Shown here one piece after another: positions 1 through 7,685 of a stretch of 64,000 nucleotides of DNA. A model generated the notes under the pieces. The model had not been told where the DNA came from and made no database searches. It worked only from the letters and a program-made list of their open reading frames with translations. Made by a program: the position numbers and the translations under genes. The stretch is taken from contig JAGONM010000003.1 of NCBI GenBank assembly GCA_017993055.1, positions 62,001-126,000 on the forward strand. The letters run 5' to 3'. Position 1 is the stretch's first letter; the number at the start of each line of letters is the position of its first letter. The stretch is from Armatimonadota bacterium. GTDB lineage: Bacteria; Armatimonadota; UBA5829; DTJY01.

Positions 1-384
1 GCCGTCGCTCATGACGATGGCCTGAGTCGGGCAGGCCTCGACACACAGTTGGCAGAACATGCACTGGCCGATCTTCGCGGTCCATCCGTCAACGACGCGC
101 TTCTTGTCTTCGCCCTGATGCGTCGGGACGTCAATCACCTGGGTCGGGCAGACCTTCACACACGCTTGGCAGCCGATGCACTTGTCCTCCCCCGTCTTCG
201 GGTCAACCGGCAGGGTGATCAGGCCGCGGTAGCCCTGGGGAAGATCCCACTTGACCTCGGGATACTGAAGCGTAACCTTCCGCCGGAAGAGGTTGATGAA
301 CGTGACGATATGGCCGGCCACGATGCTGTAGATCGTGTACCAGGCCTCACCAACGTATTCAACCAGCTTCTTTCTCTTGCTCAT
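1..384 (-). CDS. nuoI: NADH-quinone oxidoreductase subunit I (partial, 3' end outside window)
   Basis: This is the 8Fe ferredoxin subunit of respiratory complex I, which passes electrons through two [4Fe-4S] clusters toward quinone at the membrane arm junction. The first 128 residues are present. Both cluster motifs are complete: C69-x2-C72-x2-C75-x3-C79 and C108-x2-C111-x2-C114-x3-C118. The segment near residues 17-33 is hydrophobic, as in the family. The gene follows nuoH on the same strand with an 81-base gap, which is unusually wide for nuo genes and is filled by a palindromic repeat. The ATG at 384 lies inside one arm of that repeat, and no good Shine-Dalgarno is visible. The C-terminus lies beyond base 1. 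Confidence 0.93.
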   Translation of the reverse strand, partial: MSKRKKLVEYVGEAWYTIYSIVAGHIVTFINLFRRKVTLQYPEVKWDLPQGYRGLITLPVDPKTGEDKCIGCQACVKVCPTQVIDVPTHQGEDKKRVVDGWTAKIGQCMFCQLCVEACPTQAIVMSDG

Positions 385-460
385 ACTCGTACTCTTAGTC
401 GTAATCGTACTCGGCTCTCCGCTCGTACCTGGGAGTACGATTGGGATTCGGGTACGAGTA
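376..460. repeat. Palindromic REP-like element between nuoH and nuoI
   Basis: The left arm (384-412) and right arm (433-460) are inverted repeats. Their outer 9 bases (TACTCGTAC) and inner 10 bases (AATCGTACTC) match perfectly, and a looser middle separates them. The loop is about 20 bases. Bases 376-413, which include the nuoI start codon, recur at 61179-61216 with 34 of 38 identities, again over a start codon. The size, inverted arms and position resemble REP-type repeats, but no transposase of that class is in the window. Confidence 0.75.
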
Positions 461-465
461 CGGAA

Positions 466-1515
466 CTACGAAAGCAGGACAACCGCGCCGGTCCAGACTA
501 TGTTCAGCAGCGCGATCGGGATGAGTACTTTCCATCCGAAGCTCATCATCTGATCAACCCGGACTCTGGGCAGGGTTGATCGAATCCACATCAGAACAAA
601 GACGAGAATCACGGCCTTCGCGAAGAACCACACTATCGGCGGGATGAATCCCAGCGCCGGATGAATCGGCAGCCATCCGCCGAGGAACAGCGTCGTCCCG
701 ATGGCCGCTATCGTGAAGGTACTGGCGAACTCGGCCAGGAAGAAGAACGCGAACTTCATGCCGCTGTATTCGGCGTTGAACCCTGCGACTAACTCCGATT
801 CCGCTTCCATGATATCGAATGGCACGAGGTTCGCTTCGGCTAGTGATGCTGTCATGTACACCGCGAATCCCACGATCTGTGTCACCAGGAACCACTTCGG
901 GAAGATGCCGAAGAACGTGCCCGACTGCGCGCCGATGATCCCCTGCATGCTCAGCGTTCCCGCGAGCATCACCGGCGGCACCATCGCCAACACTAGAGGA
1001 ACCTCGTAACTCACAGCCTGTGCCGCCGCACGATAGGCTCCAAGTAGCGACCACTTGTTGTTCGACGCCCATCCGGCCATGATAATCCCGAGGATAGGGA
1101 TCGTCGTCACCGCCGCAATGTAGAGGATGCCGATGTTCAAGTCCTGTGCGATCCATCCGCCGCCCTTGCCGAACGGGATCACGATGTATACCATATAGGC
1201 CGGGACGAAGACCACTATCGGCGCGATTACGAAGACCCACTTGTCCACGTTCGCCGGTATGATATCCTGCTTGGTGAGCAGTTTGAGGGCGTCGGCGATC
1301 GTCTGCGCGAGGCCATAGGGCCCGACGCGGTTCGGGCCGATACGAGACTGTATCCATCCCATGATCTTCCGAAGGCCGTAGATGAGGTACAGAACGGTGA
1401 ATAGGATGAAGGCGAGAATGACGAGAGACGCGACGAACATCACAGCCAATGGCACGAGGCTCTGCGGTATGTGAAGCCGTGCAAAGACGCTCTCGATGAT
1501 GCTTGTCAGGGTCAT
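466..1515 (-). CDS. nuoH: NADH-quinone oxidoreductase subunit H
   Basis: This 349-residue integral membrane subunit of complex I forms much of the quinone chamber and contacts NuoI. The N-terminal helix is followed by the family signature region GWIQSRIGPNRVGPYG near residues 50-65, and by the conserved acidic loop FDIMEAESELVAGFNAEYSG. About eight hydrophobic segments are visible and the length is typical. The ATG at 1515 lies two bases after the tyrS stop codon, so nuoH appears to be translated from the tyrS transcript. A longer reading of the same frame runs antisense-like through tyrS and is not credible. Confidence 0.95.
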   Translation of the reverse strand: MTLTSIIESVFARLHIPQSLVPLAVMFVASLVILAFILFTVLYLIYGLRKIMGWIQSRIGPNRVGPYGLAQTIADALKLLTKQDIIPANVDKWVFVIAPIVVFVPAYMVYIVIPFGKGGGWIAQDLNIGILYIAAVTTIPILGIIMAGWASNNKWSLLGAYRAAAQAVSYEVPLVLAMVPPVMLAGTLSMQGIIGAQSGTFFGIFPKWFLVTQIVGFAVYMTASLAEANLVPFDIMEAESELVAGFNAEYSGMKFAFFFLAEFASTFTIAAIGTTLFLGGWLPIHPALGFIPPIVWFFAKAVILVFVLMWIRSTLPRVRVDQMMSFGWKVLIPIALLNIVWTGAVVLLS

Positions 1516-1517
1516 GC

Positions 1518-2762
1518 TCAACCCCCAACTCCCAACTTTCCAAACTTCAGCTTGCCGACCTTCAGAATACGGCCGTCCCGGACCTCGATCTCCGCGGCCG
1601 GATCGCCGATCTTCTCGCCGTCGAGAGTCACCGCGCCCTGCTGGACGAGTCGCCTCGCCTCGCTGTTCGTCGGCGCGAACCCTGCGACGATCAGCAGCTT
1701 GACGATCCAAACCTTGCCGTCCTTGATAGCGTCCTGCGGCACTTCGATCTCCGGGATGTCCGTCGGGACCTCCCGCTCGCTGAAGACGCGCTCGAACTCC
1801 GCCTGCGCCTGGGATGCCGCATCCGAGTCGTGGTAGATCGTCACGATCTCCCTGCCAAGCCGCTTCTTCACGTCCATCGGATGGAGCGTCCCCGCCCTGA
1901 GTCCCTCTTCGATCGCCTTGATCTCCTCCATCGGCACGTCCGTCACCAGCGTGAAGTACTCGATCATCACCGAGTCCGGGATGGACATGAGCTTCCCGAA
2001 CATCTCGTTCGGCTCTTCGGTCACGCCCACGTAGTTCCCGAGCGACTTGCTCATCTTCTGCACGCCGTCGAGGCCGGGAAGGATCGGCATGAATATCGCA
2101 ACCTGCGGCTCCTGGCCGAACTCGCGCTGAAGATCGCGCCCCTGCAGGATGTTGAACTTCTGATCGAGGCCGCCGAGTTCTACGTCTGACTCGAGTGCTA
2201 CCGAGTCGTATGCCTGCGCGACTGGATAGAGCAGCTCGTGCACGCCGACCGGCCGTCCGTCCGCGAGCCGCGTCTCGAAGTCGTCGCGCTCGAGCATCCG
2301 GGCCACCGTAACCTTTGAGCTTATCCCGATGATGTCGGCGAATGAGAGCGGGCCGAGCCACTCGCTGTTGAACCGGACGCTGGTCTTCTCCGGGGCGAGG
2401 ATCATGCAATACTGGTCGGCGTAGGTCTTCGCGTTGACGGCGATCTCCTCCGCCGTCAGGACCGGACGAGTCGCCGAGCGGCCTGAGGGGTCTCCGATCA
2501 GTGCGGTGAAGTCGCCTATCAGGACTGTTACTTCATGACCGAGGTCCTGGAACTGCCGCAGCTTGCGGAGCACGACCGTATGCCCGATGTGTATGTCCGG
2601 TGCGGTCGGATCGAGCCCGAGCTTGAGCCTTAGAGGCTTGCCGGTCTTCTGAGACTTCTGCAGCTTGGCCTTGAGTTCATCCTCGGGCACTATTTCCAGA
2701 GTCCCGCGCTTGATGATCTCGATCTGCTGTTCGATTGAGAGTTGAGAAGCCACTTGTGACAC
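1518..2762 (-). CDS. tyrS: Tyrosyl-tRNA synthetase
   Basis: This class I synthetase charges tRNA-Tyr in the cytoplasm. The 414 residues carry the HIGH motif at 58-61 and KMSKS at 236-240, and end with an S4-type RNA-binding domain (about 345-405, with NSEARRLVQQGAVTLDGEKI). The length and motif spelling fit the TyrZ-like longer subclass rather than E. coli TyrS. The start is a GTG with AGAGG just upstream. The predicted transcript start leaves a leader of only about 35 bases, too short for a T-box. It heads an operon with nuoH and nuoI, which is an uncommon partnership. Confidence 0.95.
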   Translation of the reverse strand: MSQVASQLSIEQQIEIIKRGTLEIVPEDELKAKLQKSQKTGKPLRLKLGLDPTAPDIHIGHTVVLRKLRQFQDLGHEVTVLIGDFTALIGDPSGRSATRPVLTAEEIAVNAKTYADQYCMILAPEKTSVRFNSEWLGPLSFADIIGISSKVTVARMLERDDFETRLADGRPVGVHELLYPVAQAYDSVALESDVELGGLDQKFNILQGRDLQREFGQEPQVAIFMPILPGLDGVQKMSKSLGNYVGVTEEPNEMFGKLMSIPDSVMIEYFTLVTDVPMEEIKAIEEGLRAGTLHPMDVKKRLGREIVTIYHDSDAASQAQAEFERVFSEREVPTDIPEIEVPQDAIKDGKVWIVKLLIVAGFAPTNSEARRLVQQGAVTLDGEKIGDPAAEIEVRDGRILKVGKLKFGKLGVGG

Positions 2763-2803
2763 GCCTCTGAAAACCTAGGGTTGGAGTCGGCAAACCGGGA
2801 AGA

Positions 2804-2832
2804 ATGGTATCACACGCCCTGTTCTGTGTCAA
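2804..2832 (-). promoter_or_regulatory. Sigma70-type promoter of tyrS-nuoH-nuoI
   Basis: Reading the minus strand, TTGACA (2832-2827) is followed after 17 bases by TACCAT (2809-2804). The -35 is perfect and the -10 has two mismatches. It lies in the divergent gap with the nth promoter. Confidence 0.6.
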
Positions 2833-2847
2833 CGTTCTCGGATTCCG

Positions 2848-2876
2848 TTGCGGGTTGCCCCCGCGTATGATATAAT
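2848..2876 (+). promoter_or_regulatory. Sigma70-type promoter of the nth operon
   Basis: TTGCGG (2848-2853), a 17-base spacer and a perfect TATAAT (2871-2876) lie just upstream of nth. The expected leader is about 17 bases and contains GAGG ahead of the ATG. Confidence 0.6.
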
Positions 2877-2899
2877 CGGGCCATCGGGGTCTGCGAGGT

Positions 2900-3565
2900 A
2901 TGGACCGGATCGCACGGATATGCGCCTTGCTCGAAGTAGAGTACGGGCGGCCTGATGCCAAACCGAGGTATGGGCCGCTCGATGAGTTTGTGCTGACCAT
3001 TCTGTCGCAGAACACGTCGGCCGCGAACTACACGCGGGCTTTCAATGCCTTGCGCAAGCGTTTCCCCGACTGGGATGCTGTCAGGACTGCCGACGTCTCC
3101 GCGATCGAGGAAGCTATCCGCCCCGGCGGCCTGGCGAAGATCAAGGCGCCGCGAATACGTCAGGCGCTGAACGATATACTGGAGCGCACCGGCGGCCTGA
3201 GTCTGGACTTCCTTGCAGAAATGCCCGATCAGGAGGCGCGGGATTTCCTGATGCAGTTCGACGGCGTGGGCATCAAGACCGCCTCATGCGTGCTGATGTT
3301 CTCGCTTGGGCGCCCCGTACTTCCCGTGGACACGCATGTCCACCGGCTGGCGAAGCGGCTCGGCCTGATCGGTGCGGGTGTCTCCGCCGAGGCAGCGCAT
3401 CACGTCCTGCAGGCGGTGGTCTCGGGCGAACTGGTCTACTCGTTTCACGTGAACCTCGTGACCCACGGTCGGCGAGTCTGCAAGGCTCAGAACCCGGACT
3501 GTAATCCGTGCGTGCTGCTGGAGCTTTGCGGTTTCGGCCAGTCGCGACTCGCTGGAGGAGGATAG
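2900..3565 (+). CDS. nth: Endonuclease III-family DNA glycosylase
   Basis: This is a HhH-GPD glycosylase/AP lyase of base excision repair that removes oxidised pyrimidines. In 221 residues it has a helix-hairpin-helix (FDGVGIKTASCVL, with the catalytic lysine in GIKT) and the downstream catalytic aspartate in PVDTHVHR. The C-terminal [4Fe-4S] ligand set is C-x6-C-x2-C-x5-C (CKAQNPDCNPCVLLELC). All key residues are present, so activity is expected. The stop codon abuts the next gene's ATG (one base apart), which implies cotranslation with the thioesterase. Confidence 0.9.
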   Translation: MDRIARICALLEVEYGRPDAKPRYGPLDEFVLTILSQNTSAANYTRAFNALRKRFPDWDAVRTADVSAIEEAIRPGGLAKIKAPRIRQALNDILERTGGLSLDFLAEMPDQEARDFLMQFDGVGIKTASCVLMFSLGRPVLPVDTHVHRLAKRLGLIGAGVSAEAAHHVLQAVVSGELVYSFHVNLVTHGRRVCKAQNPDCNPCVLLELCGFGQSRLAGGG

Positions 3566-3967
3566 ATGGAGCTTGCCGACGATCGGATGTGCTTTGTCTG
3601 CGGGCAGAGGAACCCCGTCGGCCTGAAGCTGACCTTTGAGTTCGACGGCGATCGATACGTCACCAGTTTCACTCCGAAGCCGGAGCATCAAGGTTATAGT
3701 GGCGTTACTCATGGTGGAATCATCAGCACCGTGCTCGACGAGGTCATGGCGCGCCTGCTCTGTGCAAAGGGGTATCAGGCCCCCACGGCGGAGTTGACGG
3801 TGCGTTTGAAGCGGCCGGCTCGGACCGGGCAGGAGTTGACGTTCGTTGGATGGATCGTTGGCCAGAGGGGCCGCGTGATTGACTGCGCCGCTGAGGCGCG
3901 TGACGCTTCCGGCGAACTCGTCGCCGAGGCTACTGCGCGAATGATGAAGGTGCGACATGAGCGATAG
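3566..3967 (+). CDS. PaaI/YbgC-like hotdog-fold thioesterase
   Basis: The 133-residue protein has the hotdog fold pattern: a VTHGGIISTVLDEVMARL helix segment followed by an alternating beta-strand C-terminus. Family members hydrolyse acyl-CoA thioesters in the cytoplasm, and the substrate cannot be read here. An N-terminal extension with CFVCGQRNPVGL is typical of the subset annotated as PaaI-like with a short Cys pair. It begins immediately after nth and overlaps the DUF2007 gene by 11 bases, so the three genes form a translationally coupled set. Confidence 0.75.
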   Translation: MELADDRMCFVCGQRNPVGLKLTFEFDGDRYVTSFTPKPEHQGYSGVTHGGIISTVLDEVMARLLCAKGYQAPTAELTVRLKRPARTGQELTFVGWIVGQRGRVIDCAAEARDASGELVAEATARMMKVRHER

Positions 3968-4208
3968 AGACCTGGAATCTCGGGAAGGTTTCGAGGCCGT
4001 ATACGATGCGAAGAACGAGGTCTCCGCGAACATAGTGAAATCCGCCTTGGAGGATCAGGGCGTTCCAGCGGTCGTACGCCCGCTACATACGTCGTGGTTC
4101 GATGGCATGATGGTTCCGGCGGAGGGTCTGTGGGGCCAGGTTCTCGTTCCGGCAACCGATACCGAGCGGGCCGAGGCGATCCTCGCGGAGTATGGAGAAG
4201 TGGAGTAA
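3957..4208 (+). CDS. DUF2007-type small protein
   Basis: An 83-residue protein. The core EVSANIVKSALEDQGVPAVVRP followed by VLVPATDTERAEAILAEYGE matches the DUF2007 pattern, a small alpha/beta fold described as a putative signal-transducing domain with no assigned biochemistry. It overlaps the thioesterase gene by 11 bases and its end overlaps a possible early start of the next gene. No membrane segment or metal-binding motif is present. Confidence 0.7.
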   Translation: MSDRDLESREGFEAVYDAKNEVSANIVKSALEDQGVPAVVRPLHTSWFDGMMVPAEGLWGQVLVPATDTERAEAILAEYGEVE

Positions 4209-4245
4209 GGGCGGTACGCCACCCACTATCGGGAGGGCATTTCGG

Positions 4246-5088
4246 GTGTTCAGGATCGTCAACAAGCAGAAGCTCGGAGAAGTCACAACTCTCCTGGAGA
4301 TCGAAGCCCCCTTGATCGCGGCTAAGGCGCAGGCGGGGCAGTTTCTCATCCTGCGGACACATGACAAGAGCGAGCGAATCCCGCTCACGCTCTCGGACTG
4401 GAATGCCTCGCGAGGGACGGTCACTGTCATATTCCAGCATATGGGCAGGTCAACGAACGAGCTGGCGATCCTCGATGTTGGGGATTACATCCGTGACGTT
4501 GTCGGCCCGCTCGGCACGCCGTCGCATATCGAGAACTTCGGGACCGTCGTCTGCGTCGGCGGCGGTATCGGAGTCGCGGAGTTGAGGCCGATCGCCCGTG
4601 CGCTCAAGCAGGCAGGAAACACCGTCATCTCGATCATCGGTGCCCGGTGCAGGGAACTAGTCATCCTGGAGGACGACATGCGGGCATCGAGCGACGAACT
4701 TCACGTCACGACGGATGACGGCTCGTACGGCCGAAAGGGATACGTGAGCGAAATCCTCACGGAGATCATCGCGGGCGGTCGAGAGATCAACCTCGTGTAT
4801 GCTATCGGTCCGGTCCCGATGATGAAGGTTGTCGCGGCGATGACGAAGCCCGCCGGTCTTAAGACCGTTGTCAGTCTGGACAGCATCATGGTGGACGGCA
4901 CGGGGATGTGCGGCGCGTGCAGGGTTACCGTAGGCGGTCGGACGAGGTTCACCTGCGTGGACGGGCCGGACTTCGACGCGCATGAGGTGGACTGGGACGA
5001 ACTCGTCGCCCGAAAGAGGATGTATCTCGACGAGGAAAAGAGAGCCGTCGAGAGTCACGAGCATCACGCGGGAGGTTGTTGTCACTGA
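4246..5088 (+). CDS. Ferredoxin-NADP reductase-like alpha subunit (NfnA/SudB type)
   Basis: This FAD- and NAD(P)-binding protein of the dihydroorotate dehydrogenase electron-transfer family resembles NfnA or the sulfide dehydrogenase beta subunit. The FAD-binding barrel comes first (residues 1-95), then a Rossmann segment with VCVGGGIGVAELRPIARAL, then a [2Fe-2S] ligand region with GTGMCGACRVTVGG and a later Cys in FTCVDGP. I chose the GTG at 4246 because GGGAGG lies about nine bases upstream and because the family starts at this point; an ATG at 4192 would add 18 unconserved residues. The C-terminus ends in a His/Cys-rich tail (HEHHAGGCCH). It is coupled to the next gene by a one-base overlap. 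Confidence 0.8.
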   Translation: MFRIVNKQKLGEVTTLLEIEAPLIAAKAQAGQFLILRTHDKSERIPLTLSDWNASRGTVTVIFQHMGRSTNELAILDVGDYIRDVVGPLGTPSHIENFGTVVCVGGGIGVAELRPIARALKQAGNTVISIIGARCRELVILEDDMRASSDELHVTTDDGSYGRKGYVSEILTEIIAGGREINLVYAIGPVPMMKVVAAMTKPAGLKTVVSLDSIMVDGTGMCGACRVTVGGRTRFTCVDGPDFDAHEVDWDELVARKRMYLDEEKRAVESHEHHAGGCCH

Positions 5089-6512
5089 TGCCGAAACAGA
5101 TCGCCTCGCGTGAGGATATGCCGCGTCAGTCGCCGGAGGAGCGAGCGCGGAACTTTGATGAGGTTGCGCTCGGATACGATGAAGATCAGGCGATCAGGGA
5201 GTCGAAACGATGCCTCCAGTGCAAGAACAGGCCCTGCGTCGCTGGGTGCCCCGTCGGTATTGACATTCCCGGGGTCATACGACTTGTCTCGGAGGGCAAG
5301 TTCGCCGAGGCCGCAGTGCTGCTGAAGAGAACGAATGCGCTCCCCGCGATCTGCGGCCGAGTCTGCCCGCAGGAGGAGCAGTGCGAAGAGGTGTGTCTGC
5401 TCGGGAAGCTGGGTGAACCCGTTGCTATCGGCCGGATCGAGCGTTTCGTCGCGGATTGGGAGGCATCGCATCAGGAGCAGATGGGCCTCTGTGAGGTTTC
5501 GCTGGAGCCGCCGCCCGACCTCCACCTGGCGAGAGTGGCCGTCATCGGTGCGGGGCCGGCGGGGCTGACAGCCGCCGGTGAACTCGCGTGTCTCGGTTAC
5601 GATGTTACGCTCTTCGAAGCCCTGCACGAGCCTGGTGGCGTCCTGACGTACGGCATCCCGAACTTCCGGCTTCCCCGTGACATACTGCGGCGTGAGGTCG
5701 AGTACGTGGAGTCCCTGGGTGTCGAACTGAAGACCAACGTCGTCATCGGCAGGACGCTGACAGTGCAGGACCTCTTCGATATGGGCTACGGCGCGATCTT
5801 CATCGGCACGGGCGCGGGTCTTCCGCAGTTCCTGAACATCCCGGGCGAGAACCTGAACGGCGTCTACTCCGCTAACGAGTTTCTGACGCGTGTGAACCTC
5901 ATGCAGGCCCGGAGCTTCCCCGAGTATGTGACTCCCGTCAAGATCGGGAAGAAGGTCGCTGTCTTCGGTGCGGGCAATGTGGCCATGGATGCCGCCCGCT
6001 GTTCGCTCAGGCTCGGCGCTGACAGGGTTTCCGTCGTCTACCGACGGTCTCGAGCCGAGATGCCTGCACGAGAGGAGGAGATCGAGAACGCGAAGGAAGA
6101 GGGGGTGGCCTTCGAACTGCTCACCGCGCCGGTAAGGTTTTTAGGCGACGAGCAGGGTTGGCTTCGCGCCGTCGAGTGCATTCGGATAGAGTTGGGCGAG
6201 CCGGACGACACGGGGCGCAGAAGGCCCGTTCCAGTCGAAGGCTCGGAGTTTACCATCGAGGTGGACACGGCCATCATCGCCATCGGGCAGAGCCCAAATC
6301 CGATGGTTCGACATAGCACTCCTGATCTCCGGACTACGAAATGGGGCGGAATCGTGACCGATGAGGAGACCGGCGCGACCTCCATCCCCGGGGTCTACGC
6401 CGGCGGGGACGCGGTCACCGGCGCGGCGACGGTAATCACGGCGATGGGTGCCGGCAAGAAGGCCGCCCACGCGATAGACAAGTACATCCGTTCAATCGGC
6501 CATCAGCACTAA
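5088..6512 (+). CDS. gltA: NADPH-dependent glutamate synthase small-subunit-like flavoprotein (NfnB/SudA type)
   Basis: The 474-residue iron-sulfur flavoprotein has an N-terminal ferredoxin-like domain with cysteine sets around CLQCKNRPCVAGCPVGIDIP and ICGRVCPQEEQCEEVC. An FAD-binding GAGPAGL and an NADPH-binding GAGNVAMDAAR follow. The C-terminal TSIPGVYAGGDAVTGAATVI is the second FAD motif. Paired with the upstream NfnA-like gene, the likely role is NADH-dependent ferredoxin:NADP oxidoreduction (electron bifurcation) or sulfide/polysulfide oxidoreduction. No large GOGAT subunit is adjacent, so glutamate synthesis is less likely. The ATG at 5088 overlaps the preceding stop as TGATG. Confidence 0.85.
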   Translation: MPKQIASREDMPRQSPEERARNFDEVALGYDEDQAIRESKRCLQCKNRPCVAGCPVGIDIPGVIRLVSEGKFAEAAVLLKRTNALPAICGRVCPQEEQCEEVCLLGKLGEPVAIGRIERFVADWEASHQEQMGLCEVSLEPPPDLHLARVAVIGAGPAGLTAAGELACLGYDVTLFEALHEPGGVLTYGIPNFRLPRDILRREVEYVESLGVELKTNVVIGRTLTVQDLFDMGYGAIFIGTGAGLPQFLNIPGENLNGVYSANEFLTRVNLMQARSFPEYVTPVKIGKKVAVFGAGNVAMDAARCSLRLGADRVSVVYRRSRAEMPAREEEIENAKEEGVAFELLTAPVRFLGDEQGWLRAVECIRIELGEPDDTGRRRPVPVEGSEFTIEVDTAIIAIGQSPNPMVRHSTPDLRTTKWGGIVTDEETGATSIPGVYAGGDAVTGAATVITAMGAGKKAAHAIDKYIRSIGHQH

Positions 6513-6531
6513 CCACAAGGAGGCGGACACT

Positions 6532-7623
6532 ATGCCCAGGCTTTTCGGAAAGTCCTATACGAGGGATGAGTTGCTCAAGAGAGTGGGGGACTTGTCTCAG
6601 ATCGGTGGGGTCCGCGTTCACGAGCGTGCGGACGGTTTCGAGCGCGGCGTCCGAACCGCCGACTTCCGCACCGGCACCGGCCTGAACTTCTCGGTACTTA
6701 TCGACAGGGGTCTCGATATCTCCTCTGCCGAGTTCTGCGGGCAGTCGCTTGCTTGGCGATCATCTACCTCTGATGTTGCTCCCCAGTACTTTGAGGAGCC
6801 GGGACTCCGCTGGCTGCGGAGTTTCTACGGCGGCCTGGTAGTGACTTGCGGGCTTACATACGCCGGCGCTCCGACGGTTGACCAGGGCAGGGAACTCGGC
6901 CTCCACGGGCGTATATCGAACACGCCGGCGACCAACGTCTATGCCGATGGCGAGTGGCAGGGCGACGATTACGTCATGTGGGTCAGGGGCAGGATGCGCG
7001 AAACAGTCGTCTTTGGCGAGAATATCGAACTGGATCGCAAGATCACGGCCAGACTCGGCGAGTCGAAGATCTGGATTCACGACAAGGTGACGAACATGGG
7101 CTACCAGGAGATGGAGCACATGATCCTCTATCACATCAACCTCGGCTTCCCGGTGATTGACGAGGGCAGCCGGCTGATCGGCCCGATCAAAGACTCCCAG
7201 CCGCGCGATGCCGAGGCCGAGATAGACAGGGAGAAGTACGCCGAGTTCCCCGCGCCGACCGTCGGCTTCAAGGAGAAGTGCTACTACCTCGACATGATCC
7301 CTGATGCGAAGGGGGATGTGTCGGCGGGTATCGTCAATCCCGGCTTCAACGGCGGGCAGGGCTTCGGGGTCTACGTGAAGTATCCGAAGAGGGAACTCCC
7401 CGAGTTCACCGAGTGGAAGATGAACGATGCGGGTACATACGTCGTCGGCATGGAGCCCGCCAACTGCCGCGTCGAGGGCCGAGCGAAAGAGAGAGCGCGT
7501 GGCGCCCTCCAGTTCCTCAAACCGGGCGAGATTCGCGAGTACCACCTCGAGATCGGACTTCTGAACTCGCCAGACGATATCAGGGAGTTTGAGGCGCGGG
7601 CGAGAGCGGCTCTTGGCGTTTGA
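6532..7623 (+). CDS. DUF4432 family protein (galactose-mutarotase-like fold)
   Basis: The 363-residue soluble protein matches the DUF4432 pattern: TADFRTGTGLNFSVLIDRGLDISSAEFCG near the start, YGGLVVTCGLTYAG and GLHGRISNTPA in the middle, and a C-terminal GREYHLEIG-like strand. The fold is related to aldose 1-epimerases, so sugar binding is expected, but the reaction is unknown to me. It follows the NfnB-like gene by 19 bases with a strong AAGGAGG site. Its stop codon lies inside the -35 box of the menaquinone operon promoter. Confidence 0.75.
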   Translation: MPRLFGKSYTRDELLKRVGDLSQIGGVRVHERADGFERGVRTADFRTGTGLNFSVLIDRGLDISSAEFCGQSLAWRSSTSDVAPQYFEEPGLRWLRSFYGGLVVTCGLTYAGAPTVDQGRELGLHGRISNTPATNVYADGEWQGDDYVMWVRGRMRETVVFGENIELDRKITARLGESKIWIHDKVTNMGYQEMEHMILYHINLGFPVIDEGSRLIGPIKDSQPRDAEAEIDREKYAEFPAPTVGFKEKCYYLDMIPDAKGDVSAGIVNPGFNGGQGFGVYVKYPKRELPEFTEWKMNDAGTYVVGMEPANCRVEGRAKERARGALQFLKPGEIREYHLEIGLLNSPDDIREFEARARAALGV

Positions 7624-7649
7624 CACCGATCCGGGCGCGGTGCTAGACT
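7620..7649 (+). promoter_or_regulatory. Promoter of the menaquinone (mqn) operon
   Basis: TTGACA (7620-7625), an 18-base spacer and TAGACT (7644-7649) lie between the DUF4432 gene and the ubiD-like gene. The predicted leader is about 30 bases. Confidence 0.6.
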
Positions 7650-7685
7650 GACTCACGCATCCCCGCTGAGGACTGGCACCGCGTC

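Noticed and set aside
335-553. A short plus-strand frame with a very hydrophobic stretch (LLLILVLLVVIVLG) over the nuoH-nuoI gap.
   Set aside because: The hydrophobic run is the translation of the GTACTC-rich palindrome, the frame runs antisense to nuoH and nuoI, and there is no ribosome site.
466-2409. A 647-residue minus-strand frame containing nuoH with a long N-terminal extension.
   Set aside because: The extension is an out-of-frame reading of tyrS; the true nuoH start is the ATG at 1515.
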